Shown here one piece after another: positions 42,277 to 54,452 of a stretch of DNA of 64,000 bases; position 1 is the stretch's first letter; every line of letters begins with the position of its first letter. This DNA is from Cristatella mucedo (Eukaryota; Bryozoa; Phylactolaemata; Cristatellidae). The notes beneath the pieces were generated by a model that worked only from the letters and a program-made list of their open reading frames with translations, searched no databases and was not told where the DNA came from. The position numbers were made by a program, and so were the translations under genes. The stretch lies in contig WPIO01000110.1 of assembly GCA_009760855.2 (NCBI GenBank), positions 62,001-126,000 of the forward strand. Direction: 5' to 3'.

Positions 42277-45200
42277 TAGGGAAATAAATGAGAAAGAGGC
42301 AGGAGAACCACTCGAATTGTGCATCCGCCATCCGCTTACCTTATCCGATCGACGGATCGACATATCTCGGCCAAAGGTTACATGCCGAGCATTGTACAGG
42401 AAGTATATGCGCTCCGTCGTCGTATCTTGGAGCGCGCCAGATTCGCTCTCGTTCGCTCATGTAATCGATTGCCGCGCGGAATCCAATGCTTCGGTACTTT
42501 CTCCGCTGGACGCCAGAGAGTACTTTAGCAAAGCTAGCACGGCCGATGAAGGCGGCGTGAGCGAGCGGCGCGGCTGCTCGACTCCGCCGGTCGCCTGACG
42601 CTCGAAGCGTCGAGCTTTTCAGGCCGTGCGGTCCGTTTTCTTGCAGTTGACGTCATCTGTCGCACCGTTCCAACCGCCTTCCAGGCGGTGAGCGGTGTTC
42701 TGCTGCAGCCCGGAAGTCAGGAGAAGAACGAGAGAAAGAGAGGGAGAGAGGGAGAAAAGAGGAGAACGAGAGAAAGAGAAGAAGGGAGGTGGTGTAAGGG
42801 GGAAAGAGAGACAGAGGGAGAAACAGAGAGAGGAAGAGAGAGAGAGAGAGATAGAAGAGAGAGAGAGAGAGAGAGAGATAAGGATGGCAAAGGAAGAGAT
42901 AGTTAGAGCCGGCAAGAAAAAATGGATATCAAAAAAGAAAAAAGAGGTAAAAGGGCAAGGAAAGAGAGCCACAACCTTAAGAGAAACGGATCTTGGCTGA
43001 TCAGCGATCTGCAGAGCTACGCACTTTGACTATTTTAGCTGTCGCTCTCAGGGTAGCACGTACGGTAGGCCGCACGACGGGCAGCAAAATAGCGGAGGAG
43101 GAACAAGGGAGCGGCACATTAGCGTTTTTTGGTTTGAAGCTGAAGCGGATTTGAAGGTCCGTCACCGCTCGTCGATCGCGCCGGGAAGCGAGAAGCTCAA
43201 GTTTGTCCGTACAACGGAAATTGGTGGAATCCGACGCGACGCTTCGGCCTCTTCATATCCGACGGCAGCGAGAGCACATCGCTGCGCAATCGGCTCGTAG
43301 TGTCAAGTCGTAGTGCCAACGTAGAAATCGCAGCCGCTTGGAGTTTGTTTGACTACGTCCGGTTCTCGTTCCTTTCGACTCCCTCAGGAGTGGAGACTCC
43401 TAGCTTCCGCCGTAATCCGCTTCCGTCTTGCTCCGTTTTCTTGCAGTCGACGTCATCGGCAGCACCGTTCCAACCGCCTTCCAGGCGGTGAGCGGTGTTC
43501 TGCTGCAGCCCGGAAGTCAGGAGAAGAACTTCACGAGCTACGCGCTCGAGCAGACGCGCAGCGCCGCTCACTGCTACAGCCTGTGCGCCGCCCTGACGGC
43601 CGTCTGCCGCCTGTTCGCCTTCCACTCGCAGCGTCTGCTGTGTCGCGTGTACGACGTCGACTTTTACGCCACCTGGACGAACGTGTCAGTCAGTGACGGA
43701 GATTGGACGAGCTACTATGCTCAGCGACCGGGTAACGAGAGAGACATCTGTTGTTAACTCGTTGGCCGGGCTATGCCGGTCGCTCCGTAGCGGCAGCTCA
43801 GTGCAGCTGCACATGGGCGCACTTCACAATACGTAGGCCACTACTTGGAGCCGACAAATTAAGCTAATTCTATAATATTCCATAATCAATTTATCAATTA
43901 TATCTAATAATTGTAATTTTTCTACGGTGAGCTCATATAGCCACAATGAATTACTTACAATAGGTATTCTGTATATTCAATGGTTCTATTTTATGAAGTC
44001 ACGTGGTTCGTCGCTGGCCAGGTTGAGCGGCTCCCTAAGCGGGTTGCACCGCGAAAGTGACTCAGCAGCATCGCTCCTAGCGCCAAAAGACGGCCGGCTA
44101 TCGAGTGGGCGGGCGGGCGGGCTGGCGGGAAGAAAAGCCGGCACCGGACGCGGCATGAAGCTCTGGCAGAGGAAACGTCGTAAGCAACATGTCTGTCGAG
44201 TCTGAAGTTACCGCCTCGGCGCTCCGACGCCTCGGCGGCTCGCCGCTGCTCGCTGTCGCGGCTCGCTAAGACGAAGGCGAAGACGCCGACTGCTGAAGCG
44301 CTGATCGGCGGCCATTTTCATTGCAGACGGCTGGAAGCTGCTGTACAAGATGAGCAAGGGTGTTGGCGTGGACGCGTCAGACGCTCTGCTGGTCAAGCCC
44401 GGCAACGCGACGGCGAGCGACAATCAGATGGCTCTGGACGCGACGTGCGCGTGCAGCCTCAAGAGCGACATCGTCGACCGCTGGTCCAAGTTTCCCATCA
44501 CGCAGGTACAGAGGTAGCCCTGCCGCTGCGTCCGCCGTCTAAAACGTTTCTTTTGTCGACTTGCTGAGGCTGCCGCTGCCAACGCTGAATTCTGGCTTCG
44601 GACGCGACGTAAGCAGCATTCGCCAAAATCTGCCGACGCACAGGTGTCGCTCGTTTTGGCCACCGCTGGAGCAGTAATGAAGTACGTCAACTTCTCCGTC
44701 AGTAGCGCCGATACAGCTGCCACGTTTTTCAATCATCCAAAAATAGTAGCGAGCAGCTGGATCGATCTGTACGCGACGTCCTCGCCGCTTCTATACATGG
44801 CCATCGGGTACGCTACCACGCTCGAGCCGCTCTGTAGCGGCCTCTGTGCTGTGAGGTGCTACAATCGCTCTGTCGCGGACTCTGTGATGATGTACTCAGG
44901 CTGCCGGCATAGAGCCTGCACCGGTTTGAGTCCTGACCAACGCGCGAAAATGCGACTGCTGCTGGGCTTGGCTACGTGATTAGTGACTTGTAGGTTCTGC
45001 AACAAGGAACGCATTAATGCCGATGGTGGTGAAACACAGCAGTAAAATGAAGAGCTCGAAAACTTCATGTAAATGTCCAGTTCTCGATGTACAGAGTCAG
45101 TTCAGCATTCATTCTCGTTCGAAAACCAGAAGCCCAACTAAACCGCTTAAATCAAAGCCTCAAGTGAACCTTAAATAATACTAAAAATTGTGCTCTTTAA

Positions 45201-46872
45201 AATGTCTATGAGCAAAGGATTACGGCACATTCGGTTTCTAGCACAAATAATTTACATTACGACAAACAATATCCAGCTATTTAAAATCTAGCAGATATAG
45301 CAACCAGGCATTACGCTGCAACAATAGCACTTTGGTCTGGTGGATTTTGTTGATGTCTGCTCAACCTTACAGACCGGCAACAAATCCTCACTAGTTCACA
45401 TTTAGTCAATGGAAATTCAGCTTGCACGATTTTCATCCGTTAATTTGCTTACTAATATCTTAGTCGGGATGAAAGAAGACCTGAAGCTGAATCCTCTAGC
45501 TGGGTGAACTAGCATCTTAGGCAATTTTCAGGCATGCTTAGTCTTTGACGAAGGCAGGGGGGCTGCGAGAATGAGACCGCCTCCAAAGGCGACCTCATTC
45601 TACAGCCCTCTAAGCTAATTCTCGCGAGACCTGTCCTGAAAGTGGAGCTGAGGACCTGCTAACGTCGTCCACTCATTCGACGCTGTTAGCTGGTCTCAAC
45701 GGACACACAACCTCCAGTGTTTATAGAGAGCACACTGGTGCAGCAATGCATGGCTTGCTGATCACATCTCGAAAATATACGTTTCGCTTAAAGGAGACCT
45801 CATCAAGGCGACCACATTCAAATTTACCTCATGCAACTTTGCAAAATGGTATAAGAAAGACAGTACAGTGGGCAAGACTGAGTGGCTGAATGAATCGCCA
45901 AATCAGAGTAAGCGGTATACAAGTTAATCTGACTGGATGCCAAAGGTCGTGAGCCTTAATGGTCTTAATGGGGGTGGAGCTAAGTGAATTAGCTCTTCAC
46001 TTACTCATCCTGTTAGGACGATTCACGACATCGCAGTTTGACATGAGCTGCAGTGACTCACGCGTGCTTAGCCGCTGCGGTACGGAGCGTTGGCAAATGT
46101 AAAACCATCGAAAAGTACTACCATCATCTAGCTCAGGGAATGCACAGTGCATTCGAAATAGTGTCACATTTCATGCAGGTTGATCCATGCGACACACAAG
46201 TTTACTCATTTGCTACTGTCTCCGAACGCGAATAGTCACTTATCTCAACTGTATATTTACTGGCCACCTTCGAGGAATAGTCACATAGGTCTGCCGCTAG
46301 GGACTGAGAGTTATTGTCGGTCCTTGAGTGTGGACACGTTCCCCAATATGAGAGGTGAACTAGTCGGTATACAAAATTCACTGCCGTCCGCTGCTGTCGC
46401 GATCGGTCACTGCAGCTATTCTATAAGCGGTCGCCTGCTCAGGCGAAACTGCTCTTTTATAGGGCACCGGACAAAAACTTTATGGGTCGCTACTTTTTAA
46501 TCCTGCAAGACTCCTTGAACAAGTATACTCAAGACGTCTTGAATACGTGTGAGAATGACTACGGTTGGCTGTCGGTGAAAGGCCTGGGAGCCGCCGTCTG
46601 CTCATATGACAGGGTGCAAGTACGTCAGTTCGCACATGCAAGAGGCACGCACGTTATTCGCTTGGTCGACGGTAAGAGCCTGCCGAAGGCACTCGTGCGC
46701 GGAAGCCAGAGCACCAGCAGACGAGTCGGGCGCGATCAGGAAGCGTTAGGCTACCGAGTGGCTATGGCAACGGATGCAGCTGACCGTCGTCCGGTCTTAA
46801 CGATTGATATGCTTGAGCATGATCGTTGCAGCGGCTTTCGCTGACGCCCTTCTGCTTTTCGTCAAGATGTAG
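40717..46872 (+). CDS. Gene 2: seven-exon paralogue of gene 1 (409 aa)
   Basis: Exons: 40717-40917, 41132-41282, 43447-43731, 44327-44505, 44644-44807, 46463-46671, 46832-46872 (stop TAG); 1230 bases with phases 0,1,1,0,2,1, exactly as in gene 1. ATG has a good context (GACCATGG). Exon 1 encodes a signal peptide (AAAVAMLTLFVATPSQGS). Exons 2 and 3 carry the PAN/apple-like modules, very close to gene 1 (HCYSLCAALTAVCRLFAFHS in both). Exons 4 and 5 are also close. Exon 6 is clearly diverged (GRYFLILQDSLNKY, YGWLSVKGLGAAVCSY) and 7 codons longer. So the C-terminal part evolves faster or was exchanged. Probably secreted; ligand unknown. Confidence 0.8.
42009..42140 (+). mobile_element. tRNA-headed SINE with LINE-derived tail, in intron 2 of gene 2
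   Basis: The head has an A box (TGGTCTAGCGGTTAAGGTG) and a B box (GGGCTCGAGCCCC). The tail GTGAAGCGCCTGAATAGAG continuing ATTAAGTTATCTTAGGGC matches the 3' end of the local LINE (GTAAAGCGCCTAGAAAGAG, ATTAAGTTCTCTGAGGGC). Confidence 0.75.
42150..42275. repeat. (GAGT)n/(GA)n microsatellite in intron 2 of gene 2
   Basis: GTGAGTGAGTGA gives way to about 75 bases of pure GA. A second purine-rich stretch (GAGAGG, GAAAGA mix) spans 42,720-42,970. Confidence 0.9.
42640..42727 (+). pseudogene. Truncated duplicate of exon 3 of gene 2
   Basis: From the acceptor (TTTTCTTGCAG) through GGAAGTCAGGAGAAGAAC it is almost identical to the start of the true exon 3 at 43,437-43,528, with a few substitutions clustered at the 5' end. 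It then breaks into a purine-rich repeat. It keeps a plausible splice acceptor but no donor and no Cys module. Confidence 0.8.
44808..46462 (+). other. Intron 5 of gene 2
   Basis: About 1.65 kb. Segments at 44,990-45,070 and 46,000-46,060 match gene 1 intron 5; 45,870-46,170 resembles the relic locus at about 24,690-24,990. No gene or full transposon is recognised. Confidence 0.5.
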
Positions 46873-47690
46873 CTGCTGACAGCCAACGGGTTCGCTGGTG
46901 TTTACTCGCATCGAAGTCGTTGGTCAACTTTGACGTCACCCACGTACATCGACGATTGGTTTCGGAAAGCTCAAAATGCTTCTGGCGCAGTGCACAACAC
47001 CTACTCAGTTTGATTAAACCGCTGTCGTGCCTAGGAGGCTCGTGCTTCCAAATGTAGGAGATTTTGGTGCGCTTCTCACGAAGTGCAGTTTGAGATTTAA
47101 GGAAGGCGACCGAAGAGTAATCCGCATGAACGTACTACTGGCATTTCAACGCCAAATTAGTCGCTGATTACAGTCGTAGCCCTAGGCCTCGCTGACAGTC
47201 TTAGCCCTAGGCCTCGCTTAGGCACACTCGGCTCGCTGCCTCCACTCTTCTGTCGTCGCGCGGCTCGTGGTCTCCTACGACGACGACGCAGGCGATGAAG
47301 ATCACCATAGACCAGCTATTGCCAGTCAGGTCATTCGAGAGCTCATTCCTTTAACGAGGAGGTGCTTGGTGCGCTCGTTGCTTTCCAGATCTTGGCAGCG
47401 AATTAAAAAGCAACTTCCGAGAACGTTTGGATAGCCACTGCGGCACCGCAAAAAGTAAAAGTTAGTCGATCAAGATTCGTGTCTACTGATGCGCAGAACA
47501 ATTGCTTTCAGACAATTAACTGTGGGATTAAGGGATTTCCCTTAAATTGAAACAATTACAACCAAAATCCTACTCATAATTGCAAGCGAAGGATGGGGCT
47601 GGACATAGAGACCACGCTCTTCTAATAGGTGAAACTGTTGCGTGACTATATTCATATACTATGGCTTTAGGTGTCCCTTAATAATAATAA
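46873..47690. other. 3' flank of gene 2
   Basis: Non-coding. From about 47,060 to 47,520 it resembles the flank at 25,290-25,830. A 25-base unit (CAGTCGTAGCCCTAGGCCTCGCT-like) occurs twice at about 47,170-47,218. Confidence 0.4.
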
Positions 47691-47770
47691 TGCACTTGAT
47701 AAAGCGCCCTCAGAGAACTCAATCTATCTCTAGGCGCTTTACATTTGCTAAGTGCCAACATTTTGCAAGT
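47690..47770 (-). mobile_element. LINE 3' tail fragment
   Basis: Begins (AAT)n, then the hairpin tail on the minus strand (AAAGCGCC … GGCGCTTT). Only about 75 bases are present, consistent with severe 5' truncation. 47,771-48,230 shows nothing recognisable. Confidence 0.75.
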
Positions 47771-48232
47771 TTCAAGAGCAAGACTGCCTCCCCAGCTAGG
47801 CTCTATCCCCGTTAAAGATTCTTGACAGACTACCACATTGGCTTACTATTAATTTAAATATCTCCCGGTTCTATATAAGCGAGGCGAGTGCAACGCCGTC
47901 TTGGCTGGGCTACCGAAACCCATTCAACTTCTTAAAACTCAGGTGATGATATGCGACTCCGAAAATAGCTGCTCTTTCCGTACGCTCAGTGCTGACCTTT
48001 CACCTTTATTCGACAGAGGTGTTTGCTTTGCATGTCCGCTTGACTGACTGTGGACTCGTCACCTCCGAAATGCTAACGGCACTGCCTCTATTTAAAACAG
48101 CTGCCACTGAGTTCCATCTTCTGCAGCTTTTCTGAACCTCTACTTACCCGGGGTGTCATATGAGAAGCAGTTCTGTTTTAACATCATTAAAACTAGGGAA
48201 ATTGGCCAACATCTAGGATCAAATGTCTGCCG

Positions 48233-48395
48233 AGCTGGTTTGATCTAGCGGTTAAGATTTGATCTAGCGGTTAAGATGCTCACCCCAACCAAGGTCTGAC
48301 TGAGGTCGTGGGCTCGAGCCCCGAGGCAGATGTGAAGTGCCTAAATAGAGATTAAGTTCTCTTGCGGCGCTATATAAATGAATTATATATTTTTA
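48233..48395 (+). mobile_element. Second SINE copy, with a duplicated A-box segment
   Basis: Same family as 42,009-42,140: same B box (GGGCTCGAGCCCC), same LINE-like tail and same final ATATAAATGAATTATAT. The 19-base TTTGATCTAGCGGTTAAGA segment, carrying the A box, occurs twice in tandem (about 48,239-48,277). Confidence 0.75.
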
Positions 48396-48899
48396 CAAGG
48401 CTAGCATTCAGTTTATCCATCGCTGCAGCAGATTACGACGGTTTAAATGACAAATACCGCTGAATACACGTCAACATTGAAATCGTAGCTCACTTAAGAA
48501 AGGTCCTAAACTGTGGTATCTAGGTGTGCCGAACGCAAATGTAACCAAAAAAAGGTTTTTATTGGCTCTTGTTTGAAGATATTTTGTTTGATTAATTATC
48601 AGTGTTTCACCGTATAACTTTGTCCAGTAGAACTGCAACAACATCCTAAATGAGCTTAGGCTGATGTAATATTGCATCGCATTGCACAATACCGTTATGC
48701 CCAAGTCATCAAGAGCTGATAACATCATTTTCTGATGCAATACAATACTACTGCTAGGCGGCTGCTGCAGTAAGACAAGGTAACAAAACCCAATCGGAAA
48801 GGTGAGCATTAAAAATCTTTCAGGTTTTGTGCGAGACAGAATTAACTAATGCTACATGCAACTGTTTTTGTTTTCTCTATTGAGGTACAATACAGAACA

Positions 48900-49165
48900 T
48901 GATTGCTTCGAAAGTGTGTGGATACCATGGAGAATCTTTTCTATATTTGTGGTGAAGTGAAATTTACCAATCGGAAGAAAAGTACAACTTCTCAAGTGAA
49001 GAAGACGTATTATCTTTTCTTCGAATGCAAGGTTGGTTGTCAGAGTCAAGGCCTTGGGTCCCAAATAGATGCCGTGCTACATGTACGGCAGAGCTTTCAC
49101 AGTGGTTGAATGGCAAAGACCACGAATGCCTTTTGCAGTGCCCGCGGCATGGAGAGCATTATTAT
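48900..49165 (+). pseudogene. Broken cysteine-rich domain of a TE-associated-type protein family
   Basis: Codons from 48,927 give ENLFYICGEVKF and VKKTYYLFFECKVGCQ. After frame changes they give a TCTAELSQWLNGK-type segment, and in another frame RPRMPFAVPAAWRA. This order (Y-x-C-G-E; V-K-K-x-Y-x-x-Y/F-F-x-C-K-V-G; W-L-N-G-K; M-P-F-A-V-P-x-x-W-R) resembles an uncharacterised family that is repeated in many invertebrate genomes (recognised from memory, not searched). At least two frameshifts. It sits directly upstream of the 940-bp tandem repeat. Confidence 0.5.
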
Positions 49166-49179
49166 CCGCAGAAATGACT

Positions 49180-51195
49180 GCTACTGAGGATTTTCTGCTT
49201 ATTTATCAATTCGCGGGTTGGAGGCTCTCAGTACAGACAAGCGTGGCTGCAGAGCTTGATGAAATGAAACCCTGTATGGCAGATGCAAAGCAAATTGCGA
49301 GTAGCACTTTGCAGACGCTTCGGAGAGATATCTGAAATTTGAGTCAGCTGCACTCAGTGTTTGTACACTCAGCCCTGCTAGGCACCAGTTCGCGGGCGCA
49401 GGTTTTTATTGGCAAGGAACGCCACCATTAAGCCATTTTACAATACTAATAGTACAGAAGATACGGTATGTGCGCATTTGATTCCTGGCTTTTGAACCTG
49501 ATCTGTTCCCAGACTAAATTTATTACTCGTAGCATTCCCAGATGCGAATCGTGGCTTTCGGTAGTATCCCGCGGTTAAAATAAAATTGATTCGCTTCTAA
49601 GCCCGGTGACAAATAACGCAAAATTGTTTCAGTATTACATAAATTGGACATATTCCATTCAGTTATATTTTATAATCTCCCGTTGCACTATTATTTAATC
49701 AATTCCGAAAAATGATCGTCTCGATATCGCCTTCATTGCTCAATTCAAATCTCAATAAACGACTCTGATTTCCTTTGCATTCCGGTACCTTTTAGGAAGC
49801 ATAGGACGGCTGAAGCATTTAATTGCTGCACGACTGCCGATTGGTTCGACTTACCCGTAGGATTTGATTCGTAAGCCCGAACCAGCCTCGTCAGCCGTTT
49901 AGCTCTTTCGCGGAAAACCTTGCGTTCTTACGCGAGTAAATCTATACCCAGAACCTCACAGTAAAGTTTCGTAAGATACCTACATCTCTTACTTAGCAAT
50001 TTCAGTCAACTGAAAAAAGGAGCCAATCCTCTTAATAAAGGTATCGTAAGCGGTGCCGGCATCAATAAGCTTCAATATGGCTATGCTAGTCACATTGCCG
50101 AGCAAATGCCATGACAAAGGAGTGAATTTTCTTCCTCTTTGTCGATTGGCAGGTTAGTGGCTCCAAGACAAGCGTGGCTTCAGATCTTCATCAAAGGAAA
50201 GCCCTTTATTGTAAATGCAAAGCAAAATGCAAGTAGTGCTCTGCAACCGCCTTGAATAGATATTTGGAGTTTTAGTTTGCTGCAATAAGTGCTTGTGCGC
50301 TCATCCCTGCAATCTGCTCATCCCTGCTAGGCAACCATTCGCGAGCTCACGTTTTTGTTGGCAAGGAACACCGTCATTACGCTACTTTAAAGTACTAATA
50401 TTAATCAAGATAAGATGTATGCACGTTTGCGTCCTGATTTACGAGCCTGATCTCTTGCCCGACCAGATTCACAACTCGCGTTACTCCTAATGGGAATGGT
50501 TTCTTGCCGTAGCAGGTCGCGAGAAAAGGAAAATATATTCGGTTCTGAGCCCGATGGCAAATAGCAAACAATAATTTTTGTACGTTAAAAATTGTGCCAT
50601 TTTTTCATTTAGTGTTAAGAGTTTTCCGTAACTTCTTTATTTAATAAATTCCAGATAATAATCATCTGGATATCGCCTTCATTACTCTAATCAAAGCTTA
50701 CGTACTGGGTCTAAATTCCTTTGCATTCCGGTACCTTGTTCGAAGTATATTACAGCTGATGCATTTAAACGCTGTAATATTGCCTAATGATCCAACTTGC
50801 CCGTAGAATTTGATTCGTAAGCCCGAACCGGCCTCGTCAGCCGTTTAACTCTTTCGCAGAAAACCACGAGTTCTGACCCAAGGAAATCGTTACCCTTGAC
50901 CTCAGTGTAAAGTGCCAGGAGAGAACCAAATCTGTTAGTTAGCACTTTCAGTCAACTGAGAAAGGAGCATGATATTTCATTAAAGATATCATAGGCTGTG
51001 CCGGCATCAATTAGCATCGACAAGGCTACTCACGTTGCCGAGTAAATGCCACGACGTATGACTGGGTTTTCATCTTTTTTGTCAATTTGCGGGTTGGTGG
51101 CTCTCAATTCAGACAAGCGTGGCTGCCGAGCTTCATGATATGAAAACCCTGTATTGCAGATGCAAAGCAAAGTGCGGGTATCTCAGTTGAAGTGC
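49180..51195. repeat. Tandem repeat of about 940 bp, two copies and part of a third
   Basis: Anchor words recur in order: ACAAGCGTGGCT at about 49,237, 50,168 and 51,114; CATTCCGGTACCTT at about 49,779 and 50,724; CGTAAGCCCGAACC at about 49,870 and 50,816; TCAGTCAACTGA near 50,005 and 50,950. Copies are diverged by many substitutions and small indels. Codons are not conserved, so no gene is inferred. Confidence 0.8.
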
Positions 51196-52160
51196 TACGA
51201 GCTGCCTTTTGGTTTGACCATCAGACGCTCTGTACACGGGAACGAGGAAAATAAAGAAACAGCTTGCATGACGTGCGGTAAAACCCGTAAATCCGCTTTA
51301 AATCGCTCCAAAAAAAGCTGCAGTTTCGCGAAGCTTTACATAGAAATGTCCGCTGCATCGTTGTTTGATCACGTAGGAAGGCAAGCCAGCAATAACTATT
51401 GTGGGTATTGCATGAGGAAGCCCAAATGTTTGTAAAAAATCTAGAACTGACGTTAAACTGATTGCCTACGTCGTAAAATCGGAACAGTAAATTCAAGACG
51501 CTTTTAGTAAAGTGTCAGCTTTGTCGCCTGGAGAGCGTTATGAGCTGTTGTTTGGGCCAGGCCATCAGAGGCCTCGGTTATTGTGAAGAGTCGAAAGAGC
51601 GGTCGCGTTGAAATTTGATTGGTGAACTTGGCAAAGCTGTCTCCGTAATCGGAAATTGAAATCGAGCTGTAGAGCGAAAAATTTTGCGGAAGCAGTAGCT
51701 TTTTGCCGTTCGAATGCATAAATAGACTGATTGGCTCGGGCCATGTGGGGCCAAAGTGCAAAAAACCGGAAATCCCTATTGCTTAGCATTTCTTGGGTAA
51801 TCCCGTAACACTATTCTGTATAACTCTGAATCGAAATACCGTTTTCCCTAGCCTATTGTATTGAAACGGCAGCTGTACCGGAGTGTACACAGTGTGTCGC
51901 AGTTATTGGTGCGACAGAGCATGGTTACAACTAACCACTTTGTCGTGCTTGTGGTACAGCCCACGTGCTGTGAAAAGAAAGGGTTCGCTCTGCGAGCGCG
52001 ATATACACATTTGTTATTATTAATATTACTTTTGCAATTAGACCAACCGACATTTTCTTTTAGCTAACCACAAGATCTCCCCGCCTGGCTTGACCCATAC
52101 CCCTGGTCTCACGACTTGGCTTGGGTGTGTACACTTACAAAGGATAGATTTCCGTATTTT
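51196..52160. other. Spacer between the two tandem repeat fields
   Basis: No gene or repeat was recognised here. The open frames at 51,154-51,435 and nearby lack coding character. Confidence 0.3.
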
Positions 52161-54300
52161 CCGAGGCCGTTGCCGTCGATTGCCACGCATTAACCTCGCA
52201 TGTACGTACAAGATTGGTTGATAAGATGCGGTTGCACTTTTAATACAGCACACTGTTACGTAAGAGAAATTTGGTCTCCCACAAGCTTTGTTTGTAATTG
52301 TAGCAGACAATCATAGATTGCTGTATTGTCTCGGCCGATTCCTGCCGATTGCCATGGCTTGTCCAATGGTGAGCGCAAAAAGGGACAGCGTGTGCGCCCA
52401 CAGTGAGCATTTTATAGTAGGGTTTTTACAAATTCAAACAACCAACTTCAAGCAAAATTGAACCAGATTGCTGCAGAGACCGGGCCATTGCCATCAATTG
52501 CCGTGCATTGCCCCCGACTGTGCCTGTGTCGATTGTGTAAATGGATGTGACTGCACTTTTAATGCAGTGTAGTGCAATACGCAAGAAAAGTTGAAACTTC
52601 TCTCAGCAACTATCGGTCTATTTGTAGCTGCCCGTTAAAGATTGGCGCATTTCCCCGGGCCATTATGGCGCGTTGCCGTCAATTGAGCGCCCACAATAGG
52701 TGAAAATAATTATTCTCGCACACAGGCACATGTTACGTGCATTGAGAGTTGCAGTTTATTGCAGCTAATCTTGTCAATTTTCCACGAATTTTGCTATCGG
52801 CCCCTACAAATTCTGTTGATTGCTGTGCATTTCTGACAGTTAACAAGGCACCTTGAAAATTCCATGGTTTTACTTCGGACACAGCGGATTGTTATATGTA
52901 ATGGCAATTGAGGCTGCTGCGCTTCCATTTCTCTTCGATTGGCCGGGAATTGGGGTATTGGCCCAGGACATTGCTGGCGATTGCCGTTCGTTGCTCACGA
53001 TTGTACGTTCGCGATCAATTGAAATGATTTGATTGCACTTCCAAAGCAGAGGGCTGTGGCAGGTACGATGTCTTCGATCTTGGCCTAGTCACATTCCAGT
53101 AATTTGCGATGGACCAAAATGGATTGTCGTATTTGCCAATGCCAATTGCCGTCGATTGTCTTGCATTGCACAAGACTGAACGGTCAGAGTTGGTTGAAAG
53201 TATGTGCTCGAGCAGTGAGAGGTTACGTGGGATGAGAATTGGAGCTTGGTGCAGCCAATTTCTCGTCGATTGGCCACGGATTTCGGTATTCGTCCCTGCC
53301 ATTGCTGTCGATTGCCGTGCATTGTGACAATTAACGTGCAAAATAGCTTAACAATCCTACTATTTCACTTTTAGCACGAAGAAATGTGAAATACTTTGAC
53401 AATCGATACTTCGTGCAGCCAACATATTGTCAACGTGCCACGGATTGTAATGGATTGCTGCTTTGAGCCAAGCCGCTAACGTAAATTGCCATGCATTGCA
53501 CGAGATTGTACGAGTGCAATTGCTTAAAATGATGTGGTTGAATTTAACCAGTGTGCTTTGTATAATGCATTAACAAATTTGGAGCATCGGGAAATCTATT
53601 TCAGGGCATTTTGCATCAGATTGCGGTAAATTGAAGTATTAGCCCGGGCCATTGCAGTCGTTTGCAGTGAATAAAAAATTAGAGCAGCGTGCAATGGCTA
53701 TTAGGGCTAAAAGTGTACGTATTCTGGTCGTTTTCGTCGGGTTGAGGTACACTGAGGTACTGGCCCGGGCAGTAGCAATTGATTGCAGTGCATTGGTGCA
53801 GAATGGTCGAGAATATTACAGTGAAGTTATGGGAGTACACAATAACCGAAGAGTAGAGCAGCCTGCAATCGTAATCAGAGTTTCTAGTGTACGTGTTATG
53901 GTTGCTGTGTGACGGAATTGTAGATGTCGGCATGGGACCGGGTCGTTGCAGTCGATTGCAATTCATTGCTTGAGAACGCTTGTGCATGATAGAGCAAAAT
54001 TTTGTGGATGCTCTTTGAACTGAGTCTATTCTTATATGCAATGTCAATTAGAGCTTTGCAGTGGCGATTTGAGGATCATTTGCAGTGGAAAGAGTGGATT
54101 TCGGTAGTTTTACAGGTCATTTCAGGCGATAGCCGCCCATTGCAAAAGTGCAAGGTTGCACACATTTTCCTCTTTTACTTGGTTGTGCACACATCACCGT
54201 GAATTTTATATGAAATAAAAACTGAAGCTCGGCGAAATATTTTTCGATTTTCTAATTGGTGGATTAGGTAGATTGAAGTGGATTTCGGAATCGGCCTGGG
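52160..54300. repeat. Degenerate satellite, monomer about 175 bp (left part)
   Basis: A core word like GGCCATTGC(C/A)GTCGATTGC then CGTGCATTG recurs at about 52,171, 52,340, 52,490, 52,665, 52,805, 52,960, 53,130, 53,295, 53,470, 53,645, 53,765, 53,940, 54,110 and 54,285. Most spacings are 150-175 bp. Between cores, a TTGCACTTTTAATGCAGTG-like segment and CGTGAGAACG-like words also recur. Monomers are strongly diverged. Confidence 0.75.
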
Positions 54301-54308
54301 CTAGTTAA

Positions 54309-54422
54309 TGATAAGACGCAGCACAACGATGAGACCACGTTTATTAGCAATCATCTTATGTCGGCTCCAGGACGGCAGCGTGAGCAAAGCCTCGACTGAT
54401 TGGTCACGTTGTTGTTATCACA
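54309..54422 (-). repeat. 3' LTR of the Gypsy element (114 bp)
   Basis: It begins TGTGATAAC immediately after the polypurine tract GAGGGAAGG and ends TTATCA. It contains AATAAA (in GCTAATAAACG) as a polyadenylation signal. The LTR is short for a Gypsy element and lacks a partner copy in the window. Confidence 0.6.
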
Positions 54423-54452
54423 CCTTCCCTCGAAATAGGAACTGTCTCATTT

